From an uncultured Clostridia bacterium (GTDB lineage Bacteria > Bacillota > Clostridia > Oscillospirales > Ruminococcaceae), in assembly GCA_947627235.1 (NCBI GenBank), contig CANQVG010000014.1, positions 1 through 52,358 of the forward strand: a stretch of DNA of 52,358 nucleotides, in the 5' to 3' direction. The notes beneath the pieces are model-generated. The model was not told where the DNA came from. It saw nothing but the letters and a program-made list of their open reading frames with translations, and did not search any database. Below are positions 44,101 to 52,200 of this stretch, piece after piece. Numbering within the stretch: the stretch's first letter is position 1; every line of letters begins with the position of its first letter. The position numbers and the translations under genes are program-made.

Positions 44101-47100
44101 GAAAGCGACAAGGTTCCTACGGAGCATTACAACACAGGCGGCGTCTACATCGGCGAGAATATCACCTGCTACATGCAGGACGCGCTGGTCACCGGCAACT
44201 ACGTGGTGTCGGGTTACAACGGCAGCACGGTAGGCAACGGCATCGGTCTTTGTCCCAACGCTCAGGTGTTCCTGTATCCGGAACACGGCGCCACCATTTA
44301 TGGCAACGGCGATAACGGCGGCATGGACATTGTGGCCGTTCCCTACGACGAGGTCATCGACCACGAGACGCCAGCCATGCTGTACGTCAGCGATGTGACG
44401 CCTGACGGCAGGCCGTACAACTGGACAGACCTCGACAATGAAGAGGCCCGTACCGGCATGTATGACTGGACGAATATCCGCAGCGGCATTGCGACGGCGG
44501 CGGCTGTTGATGACGGTAATACGTATACCGGTGAGAAGACGCTCGACGTTGTCGGTTTCAAAGCCAATGTGGCTGATGCCGGCGTTGCGAAAATCGCGGC
44601 TTCCGGTGATGACGGGTACAAAGTCCGCATCATTGGAAATTATACAAAGAGCGCTTTGTATGCCAGCGGCGGCGTGATGGTCAACGGCACGGTCATCTCG
44701 GGAGAATTTGAAATTTCTGTCGAAAAAAAGACCGACGGTCTGACGGATGAGGAGAAGAAAATTAAAGAGTTTGAATTTGAACTCAGTATTAATGGGGAAT
44801 ATTTATCTGTTGGAAGCTATGGCGATTTCACAGCAGATTTTACGGAATTTAGCGCCGATAACCCCCTGGGTAAAAAAACCAAAGTGACTTTTGATGATGC
44901 TGGCAGCAGCACCGTTAAGTACAGGTTCAAACTAAAATCAGATGAAAAAGTCACGTTTACCAATTTCAAAAACAACTATAGCGACCCATTCGACGATCGT
45001 TATAACTATTATTTCGAATTGAAAGAAATTGATAGTGGAGGAGCTGTGAAATCTGAAATCACTTGGGAGGCATATAGTTCTGATGGAATGGTTGGCAGCA
45101 GTAATAAAGACAGTAGTTTTTCCGGTTCGACTTCTCCTCAAATTAAAGAATTGCGATTTACCTGCATAAACACGTTTGAATACGGCGAGCTTGACCTGAC
45201 CAAGACGGTCGAGGGACCCGGCAACGGAAAAGACAAGCTGTTTGAGTTTAATATCAATCTGACAAAAGATGAGGATAGTCCCCTGTCCGGTACATATCAA
45301 GCTGAGCTGTGGGAAAATAATGCACTGGTTCCCGGCACCGTTGAACAAGGCGGTATCACATTCACCAAGGGCATTGGACTGCTCACGTTCACGGAAGGCA
45401 ATGCTAAAGTGCGTCTCAAGCACGGTCAGACCCTGAAGATTCGTCTGCCTGCCGGCACAACCTACACTGTGACCGAGACGAAGGACAACAACTACACAGT
45501 GACAGAGTCTGGTAACACCAACGGCACGATTACGAAAGACGGTGTTGCGGAAGCTAAGTTCACCAATACCCGCAAGACCGGCAACCTGACTATCAAAAAG
45601 ACGGTAGTTGACACAGCGGGCGATTTGAATAAGCAGTTCAAGTTTGAAATCACTTTGAATGACAATGTAGACGGTAATACCACACCGATTAGTGGTGAGT
45701 TTAACTATACTGGCGACGTCACAGAGCAGGGTGACGACAGTGTGGACGCCGGTAAGATCACCTTTACGGAAGGCAAGGCTACGGTGTATCTCAAGGGCGG
45801 TCAATCTATCACCATCAATGGTTTGCCTGTAGGCGCAACCTACGATGTGGCCGAGACGGCAGACGACAACTACACGTTGACAGGCTCTGTTAACACCCAC
45901 GGCGATATCACCGATGGTAAAACAGTCGAAGTGGAGTTTACCAATACCCGCAAGACGACCGGCAGCCTGAAAATCAGCAAGACGGTATCCGACGACGTAG
46001 GCGATCTTAATAAGATGTTCACGTTCGAGATTACCTTAAAAGACGGTGATACATCGTTTAAAGGTGAGTTTATCTGTAATAGCAACGTCACAGGTCCGGA
46101 GGGCGGCAGTGGGACCTCTGGTACGGTTACCTTCAAGGATGGCAAGGCTACGGTGTATCTCAAGGGCGGTCAATCTATCACCATCAATGGTTTGCCTGTA
46201 GGCGCAACCTACGATGTGGCCGAGACGGCAGACGACAACTACACGTTGACAGGCTCTGTTAACACCCACGGCGATATCACCGATGGTAAAACAGTCGAAG
46301 TGGAGTTTACCAATACCCGCAAGACGACCGGCAGCCTGAAAATCAGCAAGACGGTATCCGACGACGTAGGCGATCTTAATAAGATGTTCACGTTCGAGAT
46401 TACCTTAAAAGACGGTGATACATCGTTTAAAGGTGAGTTTATCTGTAATAGCAACGTCACAGGTCCGGAGGGCGGCAGTGGGACCTCTGGTACGGTTACC
46501 TTCAAGGATGGCAAGGCTACGGTGTCTCTCAAGCACGGTCAGTCTATCACCATCAATGGTTTGCCTGTAGGTGCAACCTACACCGTAGAGGAAGTTTCGG
46601 ATCCCAACTACGAGACCTCATATTCCGGTAAAATCAGCGACAAGATCCTCGATGGGGAAACAGTCGAAGTAGTGTGCACCAATAAGCGCAAGACCGGCGA
46701 CCTGACTATCAAAAAGACGGTAGACGACAAAGTAGGCGTAAAGGATAAATCGTCATTCAAGTTTGAAATCACTTTGAAAGACGGTAATACACCGATCAAC
46801 GGTGAGTTTAGCTATACTGGCGACATCACAGAGCAGGGTGACGACAGTGTGGACGCCGGTAAGATCACCTTTACGGAAGGCAAGGCTACGGTGTATCTAA
46901 AGCACGATCAGTCTATCACCATCAATGGTTTACCCATAGGCGCAACCTACATCGTGACCGAGACGCCGGATTCCAACTACGAGACTTCATCTACCGGCGG
47001 AACTTCCACCGAAAATCCCAACGAAACTACCGGCGAGATCGTCGAGGGGGAAGGAGCCACAGTAAACACCGTGACGTTCACCAATAAGCGCAAGACGACC

Positions 47101-47994
47101 GGCAGCCTGAAAATCAGCAAGACGGTAAAAGACGACGTGGGCGATTTGAATAAGATGTTCACGTTCGTGATTACATTGACGGACCGTGATGCACCGATCA
47201 CCCATACGTTTGAATATGAAGGCAACGTCACAGATCAGGATGGCGACAGTTTGAACGATGGTAAGATCACTTTCACAGAGGGTAAGGCTACGGTTTATCT
47301 CAAAGACGGTCAGTCTATCACCATAAAAGATTTACCTTTAGGCGCGAACTACATCGTGACCGAGACGACGGATCCCAACTACGATACCTCACCTTCCGGC
47401 GGAACTACCCTCGGCACTATCACCGGTGAGGGAACAGTCGAATTGACGTTCACCAATACCCGCAAGATGACCGGCGGCCTGACTATCAGCAAGACGGTAT
47501 TCACCGACGGACACGAAGATCTCAAATCGGATAAGGCGTTCACGTTCGAGATTACCTTAAAAGACGGTGATAAACCGATCAACGGTAATTTTAGCTGTAC
47601 GGGTACCGTCACAGGTCCGGGGGGCAACAGCGTGCCCGCTGATACGATCACCTTCACAGAGGGCAAGGCTACGGTGTCTCTCAAGGACGGTCAGTCTATC
47701 ACCATCAATGGTTTGCCTGCCGGCGCAACCTACACCGTAGTGGAGAAAGAGGCCAATAAAGACGGCTATCGTACAACGGTGGAGAATGGTAGTGGCACGA
47801 TCAAGGCAGACAGTACAGAACAGGCTGAAGTTAAATTCACTAATACCCGCTACTCCGTGATTCTTCCGGAAACCGGCGGACCGGGTTCTGTTCCCCTGTT
47901 ACTATTCAGTTTGTTCTCCTGTGTGATCGGAATTATTACGATTCTGTTTGCCGGAAAGCATAAATCGCGCGGACTCCGCGCTTCCAGTAAGTAG
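41161..47994 (+). CDS. Giant LPETG-anchored pilus tip/adhesin with Pmp-like repeats and Cna-B-type stalk
   Basis: 2277 residues from ATG 41161 (AAAGGAG 8 bases upstream). Order: signal peptide (about 1-30); acidic Ser/Glu/Asp-rich linker (about 40-140); globular beta domains; a parallel beta-helix region (about residues 430-1060) built of chlamydial Pmp-like GGA(V/F) and FxxN motifs (FTENK, FNNNY, FNGNT, FTNNK, FQYNQ); a divergent Cna-B-like domain (about 1180-1340); seven DUF5979/Spy0128-like modules (about 1341-2230), each ending FTNTRK or FTNKRK; then the sorting signal LPETG (2235-2239), a membrane helix and a basic tail. The modules probably carry isopeptide crosslinks. It is likely the pilus-tip adhesin. 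Third-codon choice is more T-rich than in neighbouring core genes. Confidence 0.9.
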   Translation: MKIYARVLAVLLTVAVALSTMPVYPTYASYNDVVVTGAENVDNSAGGSMVEQPLNDSSPETEQSAGVKAGNDISGSEVSEGDASDDASGRTESNNNQDAPPTADDSQSEEDSDFPDDGETPPVTPSDTVPPENSGQDPADPEAVTASVTVVFPVVKDGNAVFNFRYRLEYPADAEETKADDGTFQLYSGGNYTIEGLPEGTVYSVDLYAPDGYEFEQLNWNGCIGAFGDISIMPIVVKEPDDSSQVFIGGANDLTVSATASPETGLSKDAMLQVDAISEGTAFASAVNAISAGLGLSETDALYFMPYDIYFLDGESRVEPESGLVELTVTFNNGAPFVAEIAAAFDENGKPKKTEMFVAHIRSDGTVEKIVPQWTSDNEIKFAVSSFSVMGLALVVSEPETLSDLDGKYLNVYVPAIPEGVEDSVYADTLEEALAHLADGGTIWLTGDVALNVLALSGRNAVIRSYGDTPRLLTKNGDGENMFVLSDGASLTLENVVIDATGNILGRTITASGGSKLTLGVGAMLENNAAYGAVYLDGSTININGGTIRNNSTTTDEASTKTWAPAPPNWTNNTFRYYYDVDLGANQGLGGAVLMVNGSEFTISSGSVSGNNALCGGAVYAWGGSVITLSGGLVSDNTATGVDYTAAGGAIAVDNGTCAFTINGAEITGNSAKHGGAFWFGIDTGKLDFSMTSGSIRENTATDGSVAYFLGYDSQIDISGNESIIENNTASGNGAFYVGMYPGNTLSEQAFLTVRNGATFSKNHAAKGSCMYLTRDKGINGLLFDGAVFTNNATTSDGGVLRYGVPNSTFTVRNSTFTENKTDTNGGCFYVATDAEYSTFVFDGSTFNNNYAQKQGGVWRGFPPYSDITYTNCTFNGNTAELGDGGCFYCPGDGPESNVTIDGGSFTNNKSGSSGGAFRVNLNGGIVTVKGGALFQYNQADVNAGAFSIRRKGADYYGEAYLLECDILDNVCNADFSRYEESDKVPTEHYNTGGVYIGENITCYMQDALVTGNYVVSGYNGSTVGNGIGLCPNAQVFLYPEHGATIYGNGDNGGMDIVAVPYDEVIDHETPAMLYVSDVTPDGRPYNWTDLDNEEARTGMYDWTNIRSGIATAAAVDDGNTYTGEKTLDVVGFKANVADAGVAKIAASGDDGYKVRIIGNYTKSALYASGGVMVNGTVISGEFEISVEKKTDGLTDEEKKIKEFEFELSINGEYLSVGSYGDFTADFTEFSADNPLGKKTKVTFDDAGSSTVKYRFKLKSDEKVTFTNFKNNYSDPFDDRYNYYFELKEIDSGGAVKSEITWEAYSSDGMVGSSNKDSSFSGSTSPQIKELRFTCINTFEYGELDLTKTVEGPGNGKDKLFEFNINLTKDEDSPLSGTYQAELWENNALVPGTVEQGGITFTKGIGLLTFTEGNAKVRLKHGQTLKIRLPAGTTYTVTETKDNNYTVTESGNTNGTITKDGVAEAKFTNTRKTGNLTIKKTVVDTAGDLNKQFKFEITLNDNVDGNTTPISGEFNYTGDVTEQGDDSVDAGKITFTEGKATVYLKGGQSITINGLPVGATYDVAETADDNYTLTGSVNTHGDITDGKTVEVEFTNTRKTTGSLKISKTVSDDVGDLNKMFTFEITLKDGDTSFKGEFICNSNVTGPEGGSGTSGTVTFKDGKATVYLKGGQSITINGLPVGATYDVAETADDNYTLTGSVNTHGDITDGKTVEVEFTNTRKTTGSLKISKTVSDDVGDLNKMFTFEITLKDGDTSFKGEFICNSNVTGPEGGSGTSGTVTFKDGKATVSLKHGQSITINGLPVGATYTVEEVSDPNYETSYSGKISDKILDGETVEVVCTNKRKTGDLTIKKTVDDKVGVKDKSSFKFEITLKDGNTPINGEFSYTGDITEQGDDSVDAGKITFTEGKATVYLKHDQSITINGLPIGATYIVTETPDSNYETSSTGGTSTENPNETTGEIVEGEGATVNTVTFTNKRKTTGSLKISKTVKDDVGDLNKMFTFVITLTDRDAPITHTFEYEGNVTDQDGDSLNDGKITFTEGKATVYLKDGQSITIKDLPLGANYIVTETTDPNYDTSPSGGTTLGTITGEGTVELTFTNTRKMTGGLTISKTVFTDGHEDLKSDKAFTFEITLKDGDKPINGNFSCTGTVTGPGGNSVPADTITFTEGKATVSLKDGQSITINGLPAGATYTVVEKEANKDGYRTTVENGSGTIKADSTEQAEVKFTNTRYSVILPETGGPGSVPLLLFSLFSCVIGIITILFAGKHKSRGLRASSK
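45772..46509 (+). repeat. Perfect 369-bp tandem duplication in the adhesin stalk
   Basis: Bases 45772-46140 and 46141-46509 read identically (period 369 bp, 123 codons). The third occurrence of the boundary sequence GGCAAGGCTACGGTGT at 46510 then diverges. Each copy is one circularly permuted stalk module, so the frame is kept. Other modules in the stalk are related but clearly diverged. Confidence 0.95.
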
Positions 47995-48032
47995 TCTATG
48001 AAAAACTTTAATTGTTAGGAGGCAATATTCAT

Positions 48033-49835
48033 ATGAAAAAGCATTCGTTTTTCAAGTCCGTCCTCATCTTTGCGATAACGCTTGTGATGGTGATAGGCAA
48101 CACCACCCTGACTGCGTTTGCGGATGACAACACTATAACTATTTTCCCGAATGGTCAGGAAGGACTCGGCGGTGAGGACCGCTTCGAGGCGTACTGCATT
48201 TTTAACGGCGATCTCGGTTCCGAAAGCGGTGAGTTGGTTGGACTCGAATGGGGTCATGGCGTCAACAGTGTAAAACTTGTCACTGATATGAAAGCTGACA
48301 GGACCGTTATGAGTGACGGCGAGACATTCGGTGAAGAGTTTACAGCTGCGTGGGATGAGTGGCAGAAAAAATACTCTGACGAGTTCACCGAACCCGTGTT
48401 CGTTGCCCGTTTCCTTGCCTATTCAAAATACTTTAACGATCCTATCTATGCCGACACATTTGCTCGTCTGGTAGCGAATAATTTGAAGCCCGGTAACTCA
48501 ACCGGCACTCCCGGCGTTGGCGATGGTGACACATTCAACCCATACAAGTCCCATGTTGACGGAGATCACAATTGGGTCATTGATGTTCCCCATTCCGGCT
48601 ACTATCTCGTCAAGGATACATATGTGTCCGATCCAGAAGATAATAAGGGCGATGGTGCTGTTTCGTCCTACATCCTCGAAGTCATCGGCGAAGCGACAGT
48701 TGACCTGAAAGCTACCGTTCCTACGGTTGAGAAAAAGGTCGAAGGGCAGGACGGCTATATGACCGGCACTTATAACGACCTGACCTACACCCTGACCGGC
48801 ACCGTCGCCGAGAACATCGGCGAGTATAAGACTTACACCTACAAGTTCACCGATACCCTGTCTGCCGGTCTGAGCGCGAAGACTGACGATGAGTCGCTCA
48901 GCGTGAAAGTAGAATGGACTCTCAACAGTAAAGCGCCATCATCTATTATGTCTGCGCAATTTGCTCGCACTATCGACTATACCGTCAGCCTTACGCCCGG
49001 CACGGACAATGTGTCTCACACGCTGACCGTTGAGTTTAATGATTTGATTGCGTCTATTAATAGATTAGTCGGCATCAAGCCTGACCTGAGCGATCCTGAG
49101 GTTGCAAAGAGCATTAAAATCATCGTCACTTACAAAGCTTCCCTTAACGAGCATGCCGTAATGGGTTCCACTGGCAACCCCAACGACGTGAAGCTGGAAT
49201 ATTCGAACAACCCGTACGATGAAGGCACCGGTGAGACAGCCAACGATGAGGTCAAAACTTATACTATCGCGCTCCAGATTCTGAAGCTGGACGATGAGGG
49301 CCATACAATGCAGGGTGTCACGTTCAAGCTGAAGAATGAAGAAGGCAAATATGCGACGTTTAAAAATACCACCGAAAACAACGAGGTGTGCAATACGATT
49401 ACAGGTTGGGTCAATTCTCCCGGCGGCGATGAGCTTGTGACCGATGTCAATGGTATATTCAATATTCACGGTCTTGACGTTGGCAAGTATACCCTTGAAG
49501 AAATCAGCACCAAATATGATTACGAGCTTATGAAACCCGTTGTCTTCGTTATCACAAGCACTGAAAACGGCACGGGTCACGTGGACGCTTCCGGCAACAT
49601 GGGCACGATTACTCTGACCCGTGACCCAAGCAACAAGGACCGCACCGATGTCACGTTAAATAGCAAGGATTTTGCCAATCATCATGCTCAGATGACCCTC
49701 ACCAACTATCCCAGCCCCATTCTGCCGCACACCGGCGGTATCGGCGCAGGTATCGTCATTGGCGTAAGCTCCGCAGTTGTTATACTGGGCGTAGCTGTCA
49801 TTGCCGTTGCCCTGCGTAAGAAGAAAAGCGAGTAA
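48033..49835 (+). CDS. Major (backbone) pilin, LPHTG sorting signal
   Basis: 600 residues from ATG 48033 after TTAGGAGGC. A signal peptide (about 1-30, ending TAFA) is followed by a domain with DVPHSGYYLVKDTYV. A segment LKATVPTVEKKV (about residues 228-239) fits the lysine-bearing pilin motif in which class C sortase links subunits. A middle domain with YTYKFTDTLSAGLS follows, then a C-terminal Cna-B domain with the E-box YTLEEIS. It ends with LPHTG (564-568), a membrane helix and RKKKSE. This is the standard plan of backbone pilins (SpaA/FimA-like) polymerised by the class C sortase encoded 74 bases downstream. Confidence 0.9.
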   Translation: MKKHSFFKSVLIFAITLVMVIGNTTLTAFADDNTITIFPNGQEGLGGEDRFEAYCIFNGDLGSESGELVGLEWGHGVNSVKLVTDMKADRTVMSDGETFGEEFTAAWDEWQKKYSDEFTEPVFVARFLAYSKYFNDPIYADTFARLVANNLKPGNSTGTPGVGDGDTFNPYKSHVDGDHNWVIDVPHSGYYLVKDTYVSDPEDNKGDGAVSSYILEVIGEATVDLKATVPTVEKKVEGQDGYMTGTYNDLTYTLTGTVAENIGEYKTYTYKFTDTLSAGLSAKTDDESLSVKVEWTLNSKAPSSIMSAQFARTIDYTVSLTPGTDNVSHTLTVEFNDLIASINRLVGIKPDLSDPEVAKSIKIIVTYKASLNEHAVMGSTGNPNDVKLEYSNNPYDEGTGETANDEVKTYTIALQILKLDDEGHTMQGVTFKLKNEEGKYATFKNTTENNEVCNTITGWVNSPGGDELVTDVNGIFNIHGLDVGKYTLEEISTKYDYELMKPVVFVITSTENGTGHVDASGNMGTITLTRDPSNKDRTDVTLNSKDFANHHAQMTLTNYPSPILPHTGGIGAGIVIGVSSAVVILGVAVIAVALRKKKSE

Positions 49836-49853
49836 TCCAGAACAAATGACGGT

Positions 49854-49885
49854 GCAGGCAGACCGTTTCCAAACGTACTGCCTGC
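49854..49885 (+). promoter_or_regulatory. Stem-loop between the major pilin and sortase C genes
   Basis: GCAGGCAG (49854-49861) pairs perfectly with CTGCCTGC (49878-49885), and inside it CGTTT pairs with AAACG. No T tract follows. It may act as a processing or attenuation point that gives more pilin than sortase mRNA, or shield the pilin mRNA 3' end. Confidence 0.6.
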
Positions 49886-49909
49886 CGCCTGCCTGAACGG
49901 AGGACGATT

Positions 49910-50641
49910 ATGAATGACAAAGCCCGTAAGACTTTGATTATTGTCGGTTGTGTTATCATGTTTGGCGGCGTGTTGGGACTGTTGTATCCTTTTGTCGGGA
50001 ACTACATTAACTCTCGGAGTCACGCTTCCGTCGTGCAGGTTTATCAGGAAGAGGCCGAGTCGCTTGAGGACTCAAAGTCAAATGCGTTGCTCGAAGAAGC
50101 CAGAGAATACAACGAGCGGTTGTTTTCCCGCAGTGACCAAGTCACCGGGCTGAGCGATGCTGAGTTTGAAGAGTACAACGGCATACTCGCTATGTCTCTC
50201 ACCGGCATTATGGGCTATCTGGAGATTCCGAAAATCGACGTTTCCCTGCCTATCTATCACGGCACAAGCGAGGCTGTGTTACAGGTAGGAGTCGGTCACT
50301 TGGAGGGATCCTCTTTCCCGGTCGGCGGCGAAAACACGCACGCAGTCCTGACCGGACATTCGGGGCTTCCGTCTTCCGAGCTTTTCACTAACCTGGACAG
50401 GTTGCAGGAGGGGGACACGTTCACGGTAACCATTCTCGACAATACCGTGACGTACTCCGTCTTTGACATCAGCGTCAAGCTCCCGGAAGACGTTGATTTG
50501 AAATTTGAAGAGGGTGAAGATTACTGCACACTGATAACCTGCACGCCAGTCGGAGCGAACACGCACAGGCTCGTGATACGCGGTCAGCGTGTCGAAGACG
50601 ACGCGGCGGCAACCGTCGATACGGCGCAGGAAATTCAGTAG
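49910..50641 (+). CDS. srtC: Class C sortase (pilus polymerase)
   Basis: 243 residues. An N-terminal membrane helix (about 9-30), a Glu-rich helical stem, and the sortase barrel from IMGYLEIPKIDVSLPIYHG. The catalytic His150 is in LTGHSGLPSSELFTNLDRL, Cys211 in TLITCTPVG, and Arg220 in NTHRLVIRG, all class C signatures. It should join the pilin LPHTG threonine to a lysine of the next subunit. Two usual class C features are not visible: the DP(F/W/Y) active-site lid before the barrel, and the second C-terminal membrane helix (the protein ends soon after the Arg strand). The ribosome-binding site is CGGAGGA. Confidence 0.93.
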   Translation: MNDKARKTLIIVGCVIMFGGVLGLLYPFVGNYINSRSHASVVQVYQEEAESLEDSKSNALLEEAREYNERLFSRSDQVTGLSDAEFEEYNGILAMSLTGIMGYLEIPKIDVSLPIYHGTSEAVLQVGVGHLEGSSFPVGGENTHAVLTGHSGLPSSELFTNLDRLQEGDTFTVTILDNTVTYSVFDISVKLPEDVDLKFEEGEDYCTLITCTPVGANTHRLVIRGQRVEDDAAATVDTAQEIQ

Positions 50642-50657
50642 AAAGGAGCGTTTGCTT

Positions 50658-52016
50658 ATGAGAAATAGCAAGCTGATACGCAGATGCCTTGCGGTCTTGC
50701 TCTGCGTCTTGGTGATGGCGTCGTTCATACCCAACACGGTTGCCTTTGCCGCAGACGCAGGTTCTTGTACGCTGCGTATCGAATATCTCGACGATGACAG
50801 ACCTCTTGTGGGCGTGTCGTTTCGGGTATACCGTGCGGCGGACTTACTGCCTCACGGCGAATACGGGCTCACCGGTTCATTTGCCGGTTGCCCGGTCGAA
50901 TTAAAAAACCAAATGACCAACGCTGAGTGGGTCGATGCTGCAAAGGTATTGTTCAATCATGTAACAGCAAATGGCATTTTGCCCGATTATTCCGGAAAGA
51001 CGGATTCTCGTGGCATTCTAGAGTTTTCCGGTATCAAGGAGGGGCTGTACCTCATCGAGGGGGATGTGCTGAACGATGGCACTACGATTTACACGCCGCA
51101 AGTCTTCTGCGTCGTCGTTCCAGACAGGGACGACAACGGGAACCCGGTCTATTTTGTCACGGTGACACCAAAGTACGAGTCTACACCGACTCCCCGGTAT
51201 GGCAACTTAATCGTAACAAAGACGGTGTTGGGCAGCGCCGGTGACACGAACCGCGAGTGGCATTTTACTGTCATCATCACTCCCCGCCTAAACGGTTGGT
51301 ATGGCGACATGTTCTTCGTCGATGGCGTCGCCTCGTTCACGCTGAAAAGCGGTCAATCCGTAATGGCTTCCGGTCTCCCTGCATGGACGACCTACTCAGT
51401 GGCTGAAGCGGAGGCGAATCAGGACGGCTATGTTTCCACTTGGAGCGGCGGGAATGGCGTGATTATTGCCGACCAAACGGTAACAGCGGATTTTTACAAC
51501 CGTAAAGATTTACAGCCGCAATTTGGAAATCTGGTCGTCAGAAAGACCGTGACGGGAAGCGGCGATGTGACCCGCGAGTGGTATTTCAGGGTCACGCTAA
51601 ACTCGCCCCTGAACGGCTGGTTTGGCAATATGTTCTTCATTGACGGCGTAGCGGAGTTTGTTCTAAAACACGGAGAGTCCTTCGCCGCCCTGGATCTCCC
51701 AGCCGGTCTTACTTACACAGTTGAGGAACTTGACGCGAACTATGACGGCTACGTTACGACAAGTACCGGCGAGGTGGGTCAGATTCCTGCCAACGGAACG
51801 GCAGAGGCAGAGTTCTTCAACGACCTGACGCCTCCTCCCGGAGATACACCACCACCTCCGCCATCAGAATACGTCCCACCGACCGGCGACAACTCGCATC
51901 TCGATCTGTGGTTGATCTTGATGGTCGTCTCTGCAGTAGGTTTGGTCTTTACCATTCTGAGTATGCGACCTAAGAGAAAGAACGCCTCGGATAGTTCGTC
52001 AGGATCTAAGCAATAA
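50658..52016 (+). CDS. Minor/basal pilin with Cna-B-type domains, VPPTG sorting signal
   Basis: 452 residues from ATG 50658, nine bases after AAAGGAG; the frame is open further upstream, but that part overlaps srtC. A signal peptide (about 1-34) is followed by an SpaA/Cna-B-like domain (about 37-165; LVGVSFRVYR, GILEFSGIKEGLYLIEG). Two related DUF5979-type modules come next (about 180-280 and 285-385; LNGWYGDMFFVDGVASFTLK and LNGWFGNMFFIDGVAEFVLK). A proline-rich stretch leads to VPPTG (406-410), a membrane helix and a basic tail. Proline-rich C-termini are typical of basal pilins that anchor the fibre to the wall. It is translated 16 bases after srtC. Confidence 0.88.
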   Translation: MRNSKLIRRCLAVLLCVLVMASFIPNTVAFAADAGSCTLRIEYLDDDRPLVGVSFRVYRAADLLPHGEYGLTGSFAGCPVELKNQMTNAEWVDAAKVLFNHVTANGILPDYSGKTDSRGILEFSGIKEGLYLIEGDVLNDGTTIYTPQVFCVVVPDRDDNGNPVYFVTVTPKYESTPTPRYGNLIVTKTVLGSAGDTNREWHFTVIITPRLNGWYGDMFFVDGVASFTLKSGQSVMASGLPAWTTYSVAEAEANQDGYVSTWSGGNGVIIADQTVTADFYNRKDLQPQFGNLVVRKTVTGSGDVTREWYFRVTLNSPLNGWFGNMFFIDGVAEFVLKHGESFAALDLPAGLTYTVEELDANYDGYVTTSTGEVGQIPANGTAEAEFFNDLTPPPGDTPPPPPSEYVPPTGDNSHLDLWLILMVVSAVGLVFTILSMRPKRKNASDSSSGSKQ

Positions 52017-52027
52017 AATATCACACG

Positions 52028-52140
52028 CGCAGTACCCATCAAGAAATTGCCCGCCATCTGGGACATCCAAAATAGAGATGACGTGGAACACATATTCTCA
52101 CCTTTACCCCCACGAAGAAGAGGGTGCAGTAAATTTTTAA
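52028..52140 (+). pseudogene. C-terminal remnant of a tyrosine recombinase/integrase, frameshifted
   Basis: The first frame reads STHQEIARHLGHPK then TAG. The next frame takes over at 52072 and reads IEMTWNTYSHLYPHEEEGA, ending at TAA 52138-52140. Joined, this gives the integrase C-terminal box: LGHxxIxxTxxxYSHL, including the catalytic Tyr. One A lost from an A5 run near 52069-52072 would explain the shift. The N-terminal part is absent, having been replaced by the pilin gene, which ends 11 bases before. Confidence 0.7.
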
Positions 52141-52172
52141 ATAAATTTGTTTAAAATTCGTGTAAGGAAAAT

Positions 52173-52200
52173 AAGAAAGCCCCTAAATAGGGGCTTTCTT
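52173..52200. terminator. Bidirectional terminator at the end of the pilus operon
   Basis: An 11-bp perfect stem AAGAAAGCCCC/GGGGCTTTCTT with loop TAAATA. On the minus strand it starts at the stop codon of the recombinase gene. Confidence 0.8.

Noticed and set aside
43000-45900. Long open frames on the minus strand opposite the adhesin (454 and 320 codons)
   Set aside because: They lack ribosome-binding sites and recognisable domains, and mirror the codon periodicity of the repetitive adhesin gene; their repeats follow the 369-bp duplication.
45772-47850. CRISPR-like array in the repeated region
   Set aside because: The repeats are 369 bp, in frame and protein-coding, with no short repeats separated by unique spacers.
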